DNA of 64,000 bases from Acetobacterium sp. KB-1 (GCF_003260995.1 NZ_CP030040.1:3271176-3335175); one strand, 5' to 3'; positions 35,361-45,429 are shown, counted from the first letter of the stretch. The notes: generated by a model not told the origin, from the letters alone. Program-made: numbers and translations.

Positions 35361-36617
35361 ATGGCAGGAATTAAAATAATCAAAGAAAATGTCGATCGCG
35401 AAACCTTTGAGGCACTGGCAGAAATTTGTCCCTTTGATGCCTTCTCATATGAAAACGCTAAATTAGAAGTTACCGCCGCTTGTAAGATGTGCAAGATGTG
35501 TTTAAAAAACGGACCAGCCGGCGTGCTAGTACTGGAAGAAGATCAAAAAGTTGCCATTGACAAAAGCCTGTACCGCGGTATTACCGTCTATGTGGATCAC
35601 ATTGAAGGCAAGATTCATCCGGTTACTTTTGAGTTGATTGGTAAAGCTCGGGAATTGGCAGCAGTTATCGGGCATCCAGTGTACGCCCTATTTATGGGCA
35701 CTAATATTGAAGAAAAAGCCAATGAACTATTAAATTACGGGGTCGATAAGGTGTTTGTTTATGACCAACCGGAGCTCAAAGATTTTGTTATTGAACCTTA
35801 TGCTAATGTATTGGAAGACTTTATTGAAAAAGTTAAACCGTCTTCTATCTTAGTCGGTGCCACTAACGTGGGACGGTCATTAGCGCCACGCGTGGCGGCC
35901 CGCTACTGGACTGGCCTCACCGCCGACTGTACCATTTTAGAAATGAAAGAGAATACCGATCTGGTTCAGATCCGGCCAGCCTTTGGTGGTAATATCATGG
36001 CCCAGATTGTTACTGAAAACACCAGACCGCAGTTCTGTACCGTTCGTTATAAAGTCTTTACTGCGCCAGAATTAGTCAAAGAACCATGGGGAAGTATTGA
36101 AGTGATGGAAATAGGAAAAGACAAACTGATCTCAGCCATCGAAGTACTGGAAGTAATTAAAAAAGAAAAGGGTGTCGACCTGTCTGAAGCAGAAACCATT
36201 GTCGCCGTTGGTCGGGGTGTGAAATGTGAAAAAGATCTGGAGATGATCCGTGAGTTTGCACAAAAAATCGGCGCTACCGTGGCCTGCACCCGTCCCGGAA
36301 TCGAATCCGGATGGTTTGATGCCAGGTTGCAGATTGGCCTCAGTGGCCGAACCGTTAAACCCAAACTGATCATCGCCCTGGGTATTTCTGGTGCCGTTCA
36401 GTTTGCTGCCGGGATGCAGAATTCGGAATATATCATTGCTATAAATAACGATCCCAAGGCACCAATCTTTAACATTGCCCATTGTGGCATGGTGGGGGAT
36501 TTATATGAGGTCCTGCCAGAACTTCTAAAAATGATTGACGAACCCGAAAGCATGGAAGCAGGGAAAACCCTGGCAATGCCTGAAGCCATAGAAACACCAG
36601 AAAGGATGGTTATCTAA
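35361..36617 (+). CDS. lctC: electron-transfer flavoprotein alpha subunit with ferredoxin-like extension
   Basis: This 418-residue EtfA has an extra N-terminal domain (about residues 1-75) with CPFDAF and [14 protein letters not shown], a ferredoxin-like region with one 4Fe-4S-type cluster motif, as in the confurcating lactate enzyme. The EtfA body follows, and the C-terminal FAD-binding part has [32 protein letters not shown] and [17 protein letters not shown]. It starts 18 bases after EtfB with a GGA site. It passes electrons between ferredoxin, NAD and LctD. Confidence 0.95.
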   Translation: MAGIKIIKENVDRETFEALAEICPFDAFSYENAKLEVTAACKMCKMCLKNGPAGVLVLEEDQKVAIDKSLYRGITVYVDHIEGKIHPVTFELIGKARELAAVIGHPVYALFMGTNIEEKANELLNYGVDKVFVYDQPELKDFVIEPYANVLEDFIEKVKPSSILVGATNVGRSLAPRVAARYWTGLTADCTILEMKENTDLVQIRPAFGGNIMAQIVTENTRPQFCTVRYKVFTAPELVKEPWGSIEVMEIGKDKLISAIEVLEVIKKEKGVDLSEAETIVAVGRGVKCEKDLEMIREFAQKIGATVACTRPGIESGWFDARLQIGLSGRTVKPKLIIALGISGAVQFAAGMQNSEYIIAINNDPKAPIFNIAHCGMVGDLYEVLPELLKMIDEPESMEAGKTLAMPEAIETPERMVI

Positions 36618-36618
36618 A

Positions 36619-38019
36619 ATGAATTATAAAAAAGTAGAAGCAGCGCATATTGCTTTTTTAAAGGATCTGATTCCCGCCGAACGGATCTTTGTGGGTGATG
36701 AAATCGGCGAAGATTTTAGCCATGATGAGCTGGGCAGCATCCATTCCTATCCGGAGGTGCTAATCAAGGTAACCTCAACCGAAGAAGTATCAAAAATCAT
36801 GAAATATTCCTATGAAAATAATATTCCCGTGGTGGTCCGGGGCTCCGGCACCGGGCTGGTCGGGGCATGTGTACCGCTGTTTGGCGGGATTATGCTTGAA
36901 ACCACGCTAATGAACAATATTCTCGAGCTGGATACCGAAAACCTGACCGTGACGGTTGAACCCGGGGTATTGCTAATGGAACTGTCCAAATTTGTAGAAG
37001 AAAGTGATCTCTTTTATCCTCCCGATCCCGGTGAAAAATCCGCCACCATTGCTGGCAATATCAGCACCAACGCCGGTGGTATGCGGGCCGTGAAATACGG
37101 TGTTACCCGGGATTATGTAAGAGGCCTGACGGTCGTGCTGTCTAACGGTGAGATCATCGAATTAGGAGGAAAAATTGTTAAAAACAGCTCGGGTTACAGC
37201 TTAAAAGACTTGGTAGTCGGCTCCGAAGGAACCCTTTGTGTGATCACCAAAGCGATCCTTAAATTGTTGCCCCTGCCCAAGATGACCTTAAGCCTGCTGA
37301 TTCCCTTTGATAATATCAGCGACGCTGCCGGGATTGTCCCCAAGATTATCAAATCCAAGGCAATACCCACCGCGATTGAATTTATGGAACGCCAAACGAT
37401 TCTTTTTGCCGAAGATTTCTTGGGGAAAAAATTTCCGGATTCCAGCAGTAATGCTTATATTTTACTAACCTTTGATGGCAACACCAAGGAACAGGTCGAA
37501 GCCGAATATGAAGTAGTCGCTAACCTCTGTTTGTCTGAAGGGGCCAAAGATGTTTATATTGTCGATACGGCTGAACGTAAAGAATCAGTCTGGTCGGCAC
37601 GGGGTGCCTTCCTCGAAGCCATTAAGGCATCCACCACCGAAATGGATGAGTGCGACGTAGTCGTACCCCGAAACCGGATTGCCGAGTTTATTGAATTTAC
37701 CCATGATCTGGCTCGGGAAATGGATGTTCGGATCCCCAGCTTTGGTCATGCCGGTGATGGCAACCTGCATATCTATGTATGCCGGGACAAGCTGGGTCAA
37801 AAAGAATGGGAAGCTACACTCGAAGAAGCGATGGATCGGATGTACGCCAAGGCCCTGACGTTTAGCGGACTGGTTTCTGGTGAACACGGCATCGGCTATG
37901 CCAAACGAAAATATTTGCTTAATGATTTCGGAACTGAACATCTGGCCTTGATGGCCGGGATCAAGCAAACCTTTGATCCCAAGAATCTGCTGAATCCTAA
38001 AAAAGTCTGTCAGATGTAG
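36619..38019 (+). CDS. lctD: FAD-dependent lactate dehydrogenase
   Basis: This 466-residue flavoprotein is a GlcD/DLD-type dehydrogenase. The PCMH FAD-binding domain holds [16 protein letters not shown] and [20 protein letters not shown]; the C-terminal cap has [14 protein letters not shown] and the [13 protein letters not shown] metal and substrate region. It oxidises lactate to pyruvate in complex with LctBC. The start is two bases after the EtfA stop, showing tight coupling. Stereospecificity is not certain, but D-lactate is the usual substrate, and the racemase gene downstream fits that. Confidence 0.95.
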   Translation: MNYKKVEAAHIAFLKDLIPAERIFVGDEIGEDFSHDELGSIHSYPEVLIKVTSTEEVSKIMKYSYENNIPVVVRGSGTGLVGACVPLFGGIMLETTLMNNILELDTENLTVTVEPGVLLMELSKFVEESDLFYPPDPGEKSATIAGNISTNAGGMRAVKYGVTRDYVRGLTVVLSNGEIIELGGKIVKNSSGYSLKDLVVGSEGTLCVITKAILKLLPLPKMTLSLLIPFDNISDAAGIVPKIIKSKAIPTAIEFMERQTILFAEDFLGKKFPDSSSNAYILLTFDGNTKEQVEAEYEVVANLCLSEGAKDVYIVDTAERKESVWSARGAFLEAIKASTTEMDECDVVVPRNRIAEFIEFTHDLAREMDVRIPSFGHAGDGNLHIYVCRDKLGQKEWEATLEEAMDRMYAKALTFSGLVSGEHGIGYAKRKYLLNDFGTEHLALMAGIKQTFDPKNLLNPKKVCQM

Positions 38020-38026
38020 GTGAATC

Positions 38027-39568
38027 ATGGATAACTTGTTACTATTCTTTGTTGCACTGATCCCGGTGGCCTGGCTAATTGTTTCCCTGGGGGTCTTAAA
38101 GATCCCCGGGCAAAAGGCCTGTCCCATTGCTCTGGCAATTACCGTTGTTTTAAGTATTCTTGTCTGGCAGATGCCAGTCATCGACAGTCTCACTGGCGCC
38201 CTTGAAGGGGCCGCCATGGCCCTCTGGCCAATCTTTCTGGTCATAGTCGCTGCTGTTTTCACCTATAACCTGGTGACCCATACCGGTGGTATGGAAACGA
38301 TTAAAAAAATGATGAGCTCGGTTTCTACAGACCAGCGGATTCTGGTATTAATTCTGGCCTGGGGTTTTGGTGGTTTCTTAGAAGCGATTGCCGGATTTGG
38401 CACCGCCGTCGCCATTCCCGCCAGCATTCTAGCGGCCCTGGGTTTTAACCCCGTGTTCGCCGCCATTATTTGTCTGATTGCCAATACAACTCCCACTGCC
38501 TTTGGCGCCATCGGTTTGCCGGTGAGCACCCTGGCATCAGTTACGGGGCTTAATGTAAACGATTTGTCTTTTACCATCGCGATCCAGCTTTTTGTTATGA
38601 TTGTGGTTATCCCTTTTATCCTGGTTATGATTACCGGGAAAAGCGTGAAAGCTTTAAAAGGAGTTTTCTTTATTACCCTAATGGCCGGATTATCTTTTGG
38701 TTTACCGCAGATCTTTGTGGCCAAGTACTTAGGTGCTGAATTGCCGGCGATTGTCGGATCGGTAATCTGCATGGGTGTGATGATTTTGATGGCTAAGGTC
38801 TTTTATAAGGATACCGCGGCTAAAGATGCAGAAAAAATCGCCGTAAAAACGGCCGTCATGGCCTGGCTGCCATTTATTCTGGTATTTGCCATTATCATTC
38901 TCTGTTCATCCCTGTTCCCGATGATAAACGGGTTGTTAAAACAAGTCAGTACGACGGTTCAGATCTATACCGGAGCCCACGGCAAGCCGATGACCTTCTA
39001 CTGGTTGGCCACCCCGGGAACCTTGATTATTATCGCCACCTATTTGGGCGGACTGATTCAAGGTGTTAAATTCGGAGAGATCAGTACGATTCTAGGAAAA
39101 ACGGTTAAACAAATGTTTAAATCGGCGATTACCATCATGTCAATTGTGGCCCTGGCCAAGGTGATGGGTTACAGTGGTATGATCGGGGTTATTGCCCAGA
39201 TTCTAGTACTGGTTACCGGCGATTTTTATCCTCTGATTGCCCCACTCATCGGTGCCCTGGGAACCTTTGTTACCGGTAGCGATACCTCAGCCAATGTGCT
39301 TTTCGGTGGGCTTCAGGTCGAGGCCGCCAACGCCATTGGCATGAGTCCTTACTGGTTGGCCGCGGCCAATACCGCTGGTGCCACCGCGGGTAAGATGATC
39401 TCGCCTCAGAGTATTGCTGTCGCGACTGCGGCTACCGGCATCATCGGCAGCGAAGGAAAGATTCTTCAGGCAACCCTGAAGGTCTGTGCCATCTACGTTT
39501 TAATCATCGGACTGGTGGTTTATTTCGGCGCCCCACTAATTGAAGGGTTACTAAGCACCTTTGGGTAA
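38027..39568 (+). CDS. lctE: L-lactate permease family transporter
   Basis: This 513-residue membrane protein of the LctP/LldP family has about 13 to 14 hydrophobic helices. Marked segments are GFGGFLEAIAGFGTAVAIPA, ANTTPTAFGAIGLPVSTLAS, FVTGSDTSANVLFGGLQVEA and NTAGATAGKMISPQSIAVAT. It imports lactate with protons. It follows LctD by seven bases. The protein is complete and of usual length. Confidence 0.95.
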   Translation: MDNLLLFFVALIPVAWLIVSLGVLKIPGQKACPIALAITVVLSILVWQMPVIDSLTGALEGAAMALWPIFLVIVAAVFTYNLVTHTGGMETIKKMMSSVSTDQRILVLILAWGFGGFLEAIAGFGTAVAIPASILAALGFNPVFAAIICLIANTTPTAFGAIGLPVSTLASVTGLNVNDLSFTIAIQLFVMIVVIPFILVMITGKSVKALKGVFFITLMAGLSFGLPQIFVAKYLGAELPAIVGSVICMGVMILMAKVFYKDTAAKDAEKIAVKTAVMAWLPFILVFAIIILCSSLFPMINGLLKQVSTTVQIYTGAHGKPMTFYWLATPGTLIIIATYLGGLIQGVKFGEISTILGKTVKQMFKSAITIMSIVALAKVMGYSGMIGVIAQILVLVTGDFYPLIAPLIGALGTFVTGSDTSANVLFGGLQVEAANAIGMSPYWLAAANTAGATAGKMISPQSIAVATAATGIIGSEGKILQATLKVCAIYVLIIGLVVYFGAPLIEGLLSTFG

Positions 39569-39630
39569 AGGTAAGAAACTTAATAAAGATCGTTAGTATA
39601 AGTTGTCTTTATTGACAAACTTGGAAGTTG

Positions 39631-39663
39631 AGACACTAGGGGGAGTAACCCTCTCTAGTGTCT
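39631..39663 (+). terminator. hairpin between lctE and lctF
   Basis: AGACACTAG and CTAGTGTCT arms with an inner AGGG/CCCT pair form a strong stem. Only TTTCG follows, so it may reduce read-through or protect mRNA rather than terminate fully. Confidence 0.5.
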
Positions 39664-39689
39664 TTCGCCTAATCAGAAAGGATAAGACC

Positions 39690-40961
39690 ATGGAAATTGG
39701 ATTACCATATGGAAAAGCAAAACAGATTGTAAAGCTGGATAAGTCCTGTCTCAACGACATTCTCGTATCCAAAATTGAAGACTACCATCCCGAACAATCC
39801 CAAACCGAGCTGGTGGCAGCGGCGATTCAAAATCCCGTTGATTTGCAAAAGCTACGCCAATTGTCGATTGACAAAAAAAAGGTTGTCATTATTGCCAGTG
39901 ACCATACCCGGCCGGTACCCAGTAAAATTATTATGCCGCTGATGCTTAGTGAAATTCGTAAAGGAAATCCCGAGGCCGAGATTACCATTTTGATTGCCAC
40001 CGGGTTTCATCGGCTGACCACTCGTGAAGAACTGGTGGGTAAATTTGGCGAGACGATCGTTGATACAGAGAAGATTGTGGTCCATGATTCAGGCGATGAA
40101 AGCAGCCTGGTAAAAATTGGCACGCTGCCTTCCGGTGGCGAGCTGATTATCAACAAGTTGGCCGCCGAAGCCGATCTGCTGGTTTCTGAAGGTTTTATTG
40201 AACCTCATTTTTTTGCCGGCTTTTCGGGCGGACGAAAAAGCGTGCTGCCGGGAATTGCCAGTCGGGTCAGTGTGTTGGCCAATCATTGCGGCGAATTTAT
40301 TGCCCACCCCAAAGCCCGCACCGGCGTCATTGAGGGAAACCCTCTCCATATTGATATGCTCTATGCCGCCAGAACGGCCAAGCTGGCCTTTGTCGTCAAT
40401 GTGGTGATCAATTCTGAAAAAGAAGTGATTCATGCCGTAGCTGGGGATTGTGATGCCGCCCATATCAAGGGCCGGGAGTTTCTGGAAAAGCTCTGCAAGG
40501 TTCAGGCCACCCCCAGCGATATTGTCATCACCAGCAACGGTGGTTATCCTCTGGATCAGAACATCTATCAGGCGGTAAAAGGCATGACTGCTGCCGAAGC
40601 CGCTGTCAAGCAAGACGGGGTGATCATCATGTTGGCTAAGTCCAACGATGGCCATGGCGGAGAAGCTTTCTTTAACACCTTTAGAGATGAGAAAGACCTT
40701 AAGAAGATGCTTAATGGCTTTGTCAATACCCCCCGAGACGAAACCATCCCCGATCAGTGGGAGGCTCAGATTCTGGCCCGGATTTTATTAAAAGCCAAGG
40801 TGATTTATATCTCAGCAGCACCGGAAACAATGATTAAAGCGTTTCAAATGACTCCGGCTAAGGATGTCAATGAGGCTTTGGCGCTGGCCAGAGATTACTT
40901 AAAAAATGAAGAAGCAACAGTTACAGTGATCCCGGATGGGGTGGCGGTTATTGTGGAATAA
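39690..40961 (+). CDS. lctF: nickel-pincer lactate racemase family protein (LarA-like)
   Basis: This 423-residue LarA/DUF2088 protein would interconvert D- and L-lactate. Visible motifs are IIASDHTRPVPSKIIMP, TILIATGFHRLTTREEL, VHDSGDESSLVKIG, and the cofactor-holding GFIEPHFFAGFSGGRKSVLP, with the His and Lys residues expected to hold the nickel-pincer nucleotide. The maturation proteins LarB, LarC and LarE are not in the window. ATG 39690 follows AGAAAGGAT; a TTG 87 bases earlier has no site. It is the last lct gene. Confidence 0.92.
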   Translation: MEIGLPYGKAKQIVKLDKSCLNDILVSKIEDYHPEQSQTELVAAAIQNPVDLQKLRQLSIDKKKVVIIASDHTRPVPSKIIMPLMLSEIRKGNPEAEITILIATGFHRLTTREELVGKFGETIVDTEKIVVHDSGDESSLVKIGTLPSGGELIINKLAAEADLLVSEGFIEPHFFAGFSGGRKSVLPGIASRVSVLANHCGEFIAHPKARTGVIEGNPLHIDMLYAARTAKLAFVVNVVINSEKEVIHAVAGDCDAAHIKGREFLEKLCKVQATPSDIVITSNGGYPLDQNIYQAVKGMTAAEAAVKQDGVIIMLAKSNDGHGGEAFFNTFRDEKDLKKMLNGFVNTPRDETIPDQWEAQILARILLKAKVIYISAAPETMIKAFQMTPAKDVNEALALARDYLKNEEATVTVIPDGVAVIVE

Positions 40962-40992
40962 CGAAAAGCAAACTAAGAAAACAATAATAAAA

Positions 40993-41022
40993 AAAAGATG
41001 ACATTTCGGTGTCATCTTTTTT
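40993..41022 (+). terminator. terminator of the lct operon
   Basis: AAAAGATGACA and TGTCATCTTTT arms with a six-base loop run into TTTTTT. Confidence 0.92.
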
Positions 41023-41029
41023 AGGGTTT

Positions 41030-41421
41030 TAGCTGGATATGCTAATTAATGCACTATCTTGCTACAGAATGCCAGGGCCTTATAAATTGGATTGGCATGC
41101 AGCTATCGATTACGATCAATGTTTATGATTCGAAAGATGAACAATTGTAGGTCTCGGAGAAATGGCCGCGGATCTTGTTGGTGCTGTAGATGATTTGCAA
41201 AAGCTGTATAATAGTTTTGAGTATGAGAACAACTTTAAGAGCATATCCTGTTGGGTGTGCTTTTAGCTTTTATCATGGGAAATAATAAAGTGGATAGACG
41301 TAAGCAGCGTGGCGAAAAAAGTGATTTCTGCTAGCCAATTAAGTAGTTGAGGCGTATAATTATAAAATAGTGTCAAAGCTGACGGAAAGTAGTGCGAGCA
41401 TTGCAAAAAAAGGAGAAAACA
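41030..41421. other. non-coding stretch between lct terminator and exonuclease gene
   Basis: About 390 bases hold no convincing gene. A 34-codon frame at 41162-41266 (MAADLVGAVDDLQKLYN) has a weak GGAG-like site and runs into a hairpin (AGCATATCC/GGGTGTGCT, about 41239-41262) with TTTT; it may be a gene remnant. Nothing else is recognised. Confidence 0.4.
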
Positions 41422-41979
41422 ATGAGTAAATTCGCTGTCATTGATACAGAGACGACTTGGGGTGATGCAGTTATGTCGGTTGGGATTGTTATCGCCGATA
41501 CTGTAACCTTTGAGTTGGTCGACAAACGATATTACATCCTCACACCGTTTAAAGATCACGGCGGGATGTACACATACGCACTGTATGCCAACGGCATCAA
41601 ACCTGACCTTGAGTGTTCACGGGAAAAGGCAATGGCCGAATTGCGGTATTTTCTTTCAGATCATCAAGCCACGGCGATGTTTGCTTACAATGCCACGTTT
41701 GACCATCGTCATCTGCCAGAATTAAAACATCTTGCCTGGTATGACATTATGAAGGTGGCGGCATATCGACAACACAATCCCAGCATTCCTGATTGTGCCG
41801 AATGCTATGGCACCGGCAGATTGAAGCGCGGCTACGGCGTGGAGAGCGTATACCGGATGTTAAGTGCGAAGTCAGAATACTGCGAGTTGCACAACGCTTT
41901 AACGGATGCGATCGACGAGTTGACGATTATGAAGTTGCTTAACCATGAAATGAGCAAGTACGCCTTGGCGAGGATATAA
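41422..41979 (+). CDS. DEDDh 3'-5' exonuclease (DnaQ-like)
   Basis: This 185-residue protein is a DnaQ-fold exonuclease: VIDTETTWGD (motif I with Asp and Glu), AYNATFDHRHLP (motif II with Asp) and LHNALTDAID (motif III with His and Asp). It would trim single-stranded DNA or RNA 3' ends. A CAECYGTGRLKR stretch adds a Cys pair near the C-terminus. AAAGGAG precedes ATG 41422. It is monocistronic and not linked to DNA polymerase genes; the role is not known. Confidence 0.85.
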   Translation: MSKFAVIDTETTWGDAVMSVGIVIADTVTFELVDKRYYILTPFKDHGGMYTYALYANGIKPDLECSREKAMAELRYFLSDHQATAMFAYNATFDHRHLPELKHLAWYDIMKVAAYRQHNPSIPDCAECYGTGRLKRGYGVESVYRMLSAKSEYCELHNALTDAIDELTIMKLLNHEMSKYALARI

Positions 41980-42199
41980 ACAAGCAAGAAAACACTCAAA
42001 CCAATTTCTGATATGAAGATACGCAATAATATAGTATTAATTAAAGCGAAAAAAGGTATGGCTATGCGAGAAACGCATCTGATTCAAAATCGGCCGTCGT
42101 TTCGCCCGAACAAGGCAACTGTAAGTTGGTTCCGATGAAATACTTGTCATCGAAGGGATCCATAAATGTCAGGACTACCAGTATTTTTGGTGATGACTA

Positions 42200-42871
42200 T
42201 CAGAGACGGGACAAAACGCAATGGGCTAAATAGAGACCGAGTGAAAAGAGTAAGGCAATAAAGATATTGACAGTAAAAACGGTGTTTCGTCCGAACCACG
42301 CAATTATCAGGAATACTGGGAAAGATCCCAAAACGAGTAAAACAGTCGGCCGATTATTGTGAAAAAGGTTTCCGATGGTGAAAGAATTTTTCATAATAAA
42401 GTTTACAATTGCGAAGGCTGCAACTAAAGCAATCAGCAACGAAACGATTAAACCAGACGTAATGGAGATGTTAAAATTGAGCGGTTCGCCAACGATGAGA
42501 TTGTGGATCAAAACAAGGGTTTCGTTTGCCATTATAATATTGATGGCACAAAAAATGGAAAGACTAAGGAAAACAGTGTCAAAAAAATCGATCACTTTTT
42601 CCTTGTTGCTTTTTGGAGGAAAACTGGCGATGATCTCATCGCAGAAGGTTTTGTAATCCGTTCCGATGACAGTTTGAATATTTTCGCCTCGTTCCTGTGC
42701 GGATAAGACCATTTCGAGTAGATCCTGTCGAATGATTTCCTGATTATATAAAGAGATACCGGCACCACGCAGATAGCAGACAATATCCGTCATGGCGGGT
42801 TCGTTTTCGGGATCAAGCAGTTTATCCAAGTCATTGTTAATACGATTCAGTTCGTGTGTGCGTTTATTCAT
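42200..42871 (-). CDS. DUF1048-like membrane protein
   Basis: This 223-residue protein has an N-terminal soluble region of about 95 residues with the AQERGENIQTVIGTDYKTFC pattern of DUF1048, followed by four hydrophobic helices. Such proteins sit next to PadR regulators in Firmicutes, and this gene overlaps the PadR gene by eight bases. GGAGG precedes ATG 42871. The role may be sensing or modulating an exporter that PadR controls; no transporter is adjacent here. Confidence 0.78.
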   Translation of the reverse strand: MNKRTHELNRINNDLDKLLDPENEPAMTDIVCYLRGAGISLYNQEIIRQDLLEMVLSAQERGENIQTVIGTDYKTFCDEIIASFPPKSNKEKVIDFFDTVFLSLSIFCAINIIMANETLVLIHNLIVGEPLNFNISITSGLIVSLLIALVAAFAIVNFIMKNSFTIGNLFHNNRPTVLLVLGSFPVFLIIAWFGRNTVFTVNIFIALLFSLGLYLAHCVLSRL

Positions 42872-43199
42872 GTTTTTGTCCTCCATTTTGAAAAAGCTGA
42901 TTAACCGCATTTTCCAGCTCTTTCCAATTTGCAAAAAAAGATGTCAGGGCAATTTCTCCTTCAGAAGAAATTTGAAAATACTTTCGCTTTGGTCCCAGAG
43001 AAGATGCCCGGTATTGGGTTGTTACCAGTCCGTTCTTTTCCAATCTTAACAACAGGGGATAGATCGTTCCTTCAGAAATGTCCTGAAAGCCATATTCTTG
43101 GAGGGCTTGAGAAATCTCGTAGCCATAAGTTTCTTGATAACTGATCACTTTGAGAATGCAACCCTCTAGGGTACCCTTAAGCATTTGCGATGGGATCAT
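42864..43199 (-). CDS. PadR family regulator
   Basis: This 111-residue protein is a PadR-type winged helix: LKGTLEGCILKVISYQETYG, YEISQALQEYGFQDISEGTI, YPLLLRLEKNGLVTTQ and a C-terminal dimerising helix. The start codon is preceded by AAAGGGGGGGG, an unusual ribosome site inside a run of eight G. An imperfect palindrome just upstream is the probable operator, so it likely regulates itself and the DUF1048 gene. Confidence 0.9.
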   Translation of the reverse strand: MIPSQMLKGTLEGCILKVISYQETYGYEISQALQEYGFQDISEGTIYPLLLRLEKNGLVTTQYRASSLGPKRKYFQISSEGEIALTSFFANWKELENAVNQLFQNGGQKHE

Positions 43200-43221
43200 A
43201 CCGGTTCCCCCCCCTTTCGAT

Positions 43222-43268
43222 GCTATTATGCATTACAAGTTACTATCTACATGGTAATACATAATAGC
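43222..43268. promoter_or_regulatory. inverted repeat upstream of padR, probable operator
   Basis: GCTATTATGCATTAC and GTAATACATAATAGC are 15-base arms with one mismatch, separated by 17 bases, just upstream of the padR ribosome site. Confidence 0.65.
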
Positions 43269-43431
43269 TGAATTGTCAAGAAAGAATACAGTTTGAAAAT
43301 GAGATGTTCGATAGATAGCGGCTGGAGAGTAGAATTTCTACTCAGCTGTGAAAATATTTATAAAATCATTGGAAAATGAAGTATAATGACAATAGTGAAG
43401 TTGTAGCATCAAAGACGGAGGTGTCGTATTA

Positions 43432-43761
43432 ATGGGTTTATTCAATATAGGTAGTCTGGTATTAGGGTTGGTGGCTTGGGTTCTGCCGATTATTAACCTA
43501 TTGAAATATAGAAATAAGACTCAAAATAGTTGGCCGATGCGCTCTATTTTGAGTCTTAGTGCTTGTGGGATTGCGATTTATTTTCAGGTGATTTACAATC
43601 ATTATTTGGTTAAGATTGAGGATTGGTCGGCGTTAATGGATACCGCTGGCGCTGTAAATTTTGTAGCCGGAGTGCTACTTGTGGTAACGATTTTATTAAA
43701 TGGGATTACTTTAGTAATGTATACTAAAGATCGAGGTAAAAAAACTAAAAAGGTCTTATAA
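43432..43761 (+). CDS. small membrane protein of unknown function
   Basis: This 109-residue protein has three predicted membrane helices (residues about 5-24, 38-58 and 74-97) with a basic C-terminus (KDRGKKTKK). I do not recognise a family. ATG 43432 is preceded by GGAGGTG. It converges on the PPOX-family gene, the two stops overlapping by six bases. A TATAAT lies about 50 bases upstream without a clear -35. Confidence 0.65.
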   Translation: MGLFNIGSLVLGLVAWVLPIINLLKYRNKTQNSWPMRSILSLSACGIAIYFQVIYNHYLVKIEDWSALMDTAGAVNFVAGVLLVVTILLNGITLVMYTKDRGKKTKKVL

Positions 43762-44187
43762 ACTCCCCTTGTAGGAATCGACTGGTCCATCTAAAAGTAA
43801 AAATGACTTTAATTTTATAGCAAAGACAACAGCGTCTGGATGATTGAAAATTTCTGTTAGTTCCCCATGATCCTTGACTAAATTCGCCTTGATATTTTGG
43901 GCTTCAGAATTTGCCAGGGGTTGGAATAATCCTTCAAAAGTAATCGAGATGATCTTTTCTGTAGCGGAAGTGCCGAGTTTCTGACGGGTATCAACTAAGA
44001 CACTAACCCGGGGATTAGTCAGAAGATTCTGATACTTCCGGGATTCCCGGGTGGAAACTAGATAAAGAACACTAAGATCCTCCATCAGGAGATAGGTCAT
44101 CAATGAGCAATAGGGTTTTCCATCTGCTTCAGTACATAAAACACAAAGAGAGTTTTCGTGGAGAATACTTTTTAGTTTTGCTAACAT
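43756..44187 (-). CDS. pyridoxamine 5'-phosphate oxidase-like FMN-binding protein
   Basis: This 143-residue protein has the split-barrel fold of PPOX-family proteins: LHENSLCVLCTEADGKPYCS, LYLVSTRESRKYQNLLTNPR and VSVLVDTRQK. Such proteins bind flavin (or F420/heme) and act as reductases or oxidases; several clostridial relatives have no known substrate. The start is preceded by AAGGCG. It is monocistronic, lying just before the IS3 element. Confidence 0.82.
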   Translation of the reverse strand: MLAKLKSILHENSLCVLCTEADGKPYCSLMTYLLMEDLSVLYLVSTRESRKYQNLLTNPRVSVLVDTRQKLGTSATEKIISITFEGLFQPLANSEAQNIKANLVKDHGELTEIFNHPDAVVFAIKLKSFLLLDGPVDSYKGSL

Positions 44188-44302
44188 TTTAGCGCCTTTC
44201 TTCAGCTCGAAGGAAGTAACAGGTAACTGGATAGGCTATACTTAACTGGACAGATTTACTAAGGTCATATAAACTAAATCCATAAAATGAAGGAGAACCA
44301 AT

Positions 44303-44587
44303 ATGACCAGAAGAGAACGCCGAATTTTTACAGATGAATTTAAAAATCAGGTCGTCCAATTATATTTAAACGGAAAACCCAGACATGAAATTATTAAGGA
44401 GTATGAATTGTCAGCTTCAGCCTTTGATCGTTGGGTGAAACAGCATCAAAACTCCGGATCATTTAAAGAAAAAGACAACCGCAGTGATGAAGAAAACGAG
44501 TTAATCAAATTGCGCAAAGAAGTCCAACAATTAAAAATGGAAAACGACATCCTAAAGCAAGCAGCGCTGATCATAGGACGAAAGTAG
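44303..44587 (+). CDS. IS3-family transposase OrfA
   Basis: This 94-residue protein has an N-terminal helix-turn-helix (RIFTDEFKNQVVQLYLNGKP, YELSASAFDRWVKQ) and a C-terminal leucine-zipper-like coil (LIKLRKEVQQLKMENDILKQ), typical of IS3 OrfA. It binds the IS ends. The -1 frame stays open from the coil into orfB, so a programmed -1 shift at an AAAG near 44554 could make the OrfAB transposase. AAGGAG precedes the ATG. Confidence 0.93.
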   Translation: MTRRERRIFTDEFKNQVVQLYLNGKPRHEIIKEYELSASAFDRWVKQHQNSGSFKEKDNRSDEENELIKLRKEVQQLKMENDILKQAALIIGRK

Positions 44588-44628
44588 AAGTCATCCAAGC
44601 GAATCAAGACAGATACTCGGTATCAGCA

Positions 44629-45429
44629 ATGTGTAAAGTCCTAAAAATAACACGAAGCACCTATTATTATGAGTCTAAAACCCGAAAATCAGAAGATGAA
44701 AAAAAACTGAAACAGGATATTACCGACATTTTCAAGGCTAGCAGGCGTAATTATGGCACGCGTAAAATCAAAAAAGAACTGGAAAAGAAAAAACAGATTG
44801 TATCACGCCGACGGATTGGCCGAATAATGAAAGAACTGGGCCTGGTATCGACCTATACAATCGCTCAATTCAAAGTTCATAAAACACCGGTAAACAATGA
44901 TAAAATCCAAAACGAAGTTAATCGCCAGTTTGATGACAGAGAGCAGCTGGAAGTAGTTGTCAGTGATCTTACCTATGTTCGTGTTGCCGGAAAATGGAAT
45001 TATGTATGTATTCTTCTGGATTTATACAATCGCGAAATTATTGGTTACAGCGCAGGCGCGCAAAAAGATGCCATGCTTGTTTATCAGGCTTTTGCAACGG
45101 TCAAATACAGACTGGATAAGATATCAATCTTCCATACGGATCGTGGAAATGAATTTAAAAACAATATTATTGATGGGATCATCGATACGTTTAATATCAG
45201 ACGTTCATTGAGTCAAAAAGGTTGTCCGTATGACAATGCCGTTGCTGAAGCTACCTTTAAAGTTTTTAAAACTGAATTTGTGTATCCGAATACGTTTGAC
45301 TCCCTGGAACAGCTAAAACTGGAATTGTTTGATTATATTCATTGGTATAATCACATCCGAATTCATTCGTCTCTTGATTATATGACGCCGATTGAATTCA
45401 AAACAGCAGACCTTAAAAAAGTTGTCTGA
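44629..45429 (+). CDS. IS3-family transposase OrfB
   Basis: This 266-residue part carries the DDE integrase core: DLTYVRVAGKWNYVCILLDL (first Asp), IFHTDRGNEFKNN (second Asp), and NAVAEATFKVFKTEF (Glu). An HTH_21-type region (RNYGTRKIKKELEKKK) precedes it. The open frame extends upstream of the ATG as VIQANQDRYSVSA in -1 relation to OrfA, which fits production as an OrfAB fusion. No inactivating change is visible. Confidence 0.93.
   Translation: MCKVLKITRSTYYYESKTRKSEDEKKLKQDITDIFKASRRNYGTRKIKKELEKKKQIVSRRRIGRIMKELGLVSTYTIAQFKVHKTPVNNDKIQNEVNRQFDDREQLEVVVSDLTYVRVAGKWNYVCILLDLYNREIIGYSAGAQKDAMLVYQAFATVKYRLDKISIFHTDRGNEFKNNIIDGIIDTFNIRRSLSQKGCPYDNAVAEATFKVFKTEFVYPNTFDSLEQLKLELFDYIHWYNHIRIHSSLDYMTPIEFKTADLKKVV

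Noticed and set aside
41162-41266. Short gene of 34 codons
   Set aside because: Weak ribosome site, no recognised family and its end is a hairpin; treated as intergenic.
42059-42143. Short open frame (MRETHLIQNRPSF) between the exonuclease and DUF1048 genes
   Set aside because: Too short, no recognisable family and no terminator or promoter pattern around it.
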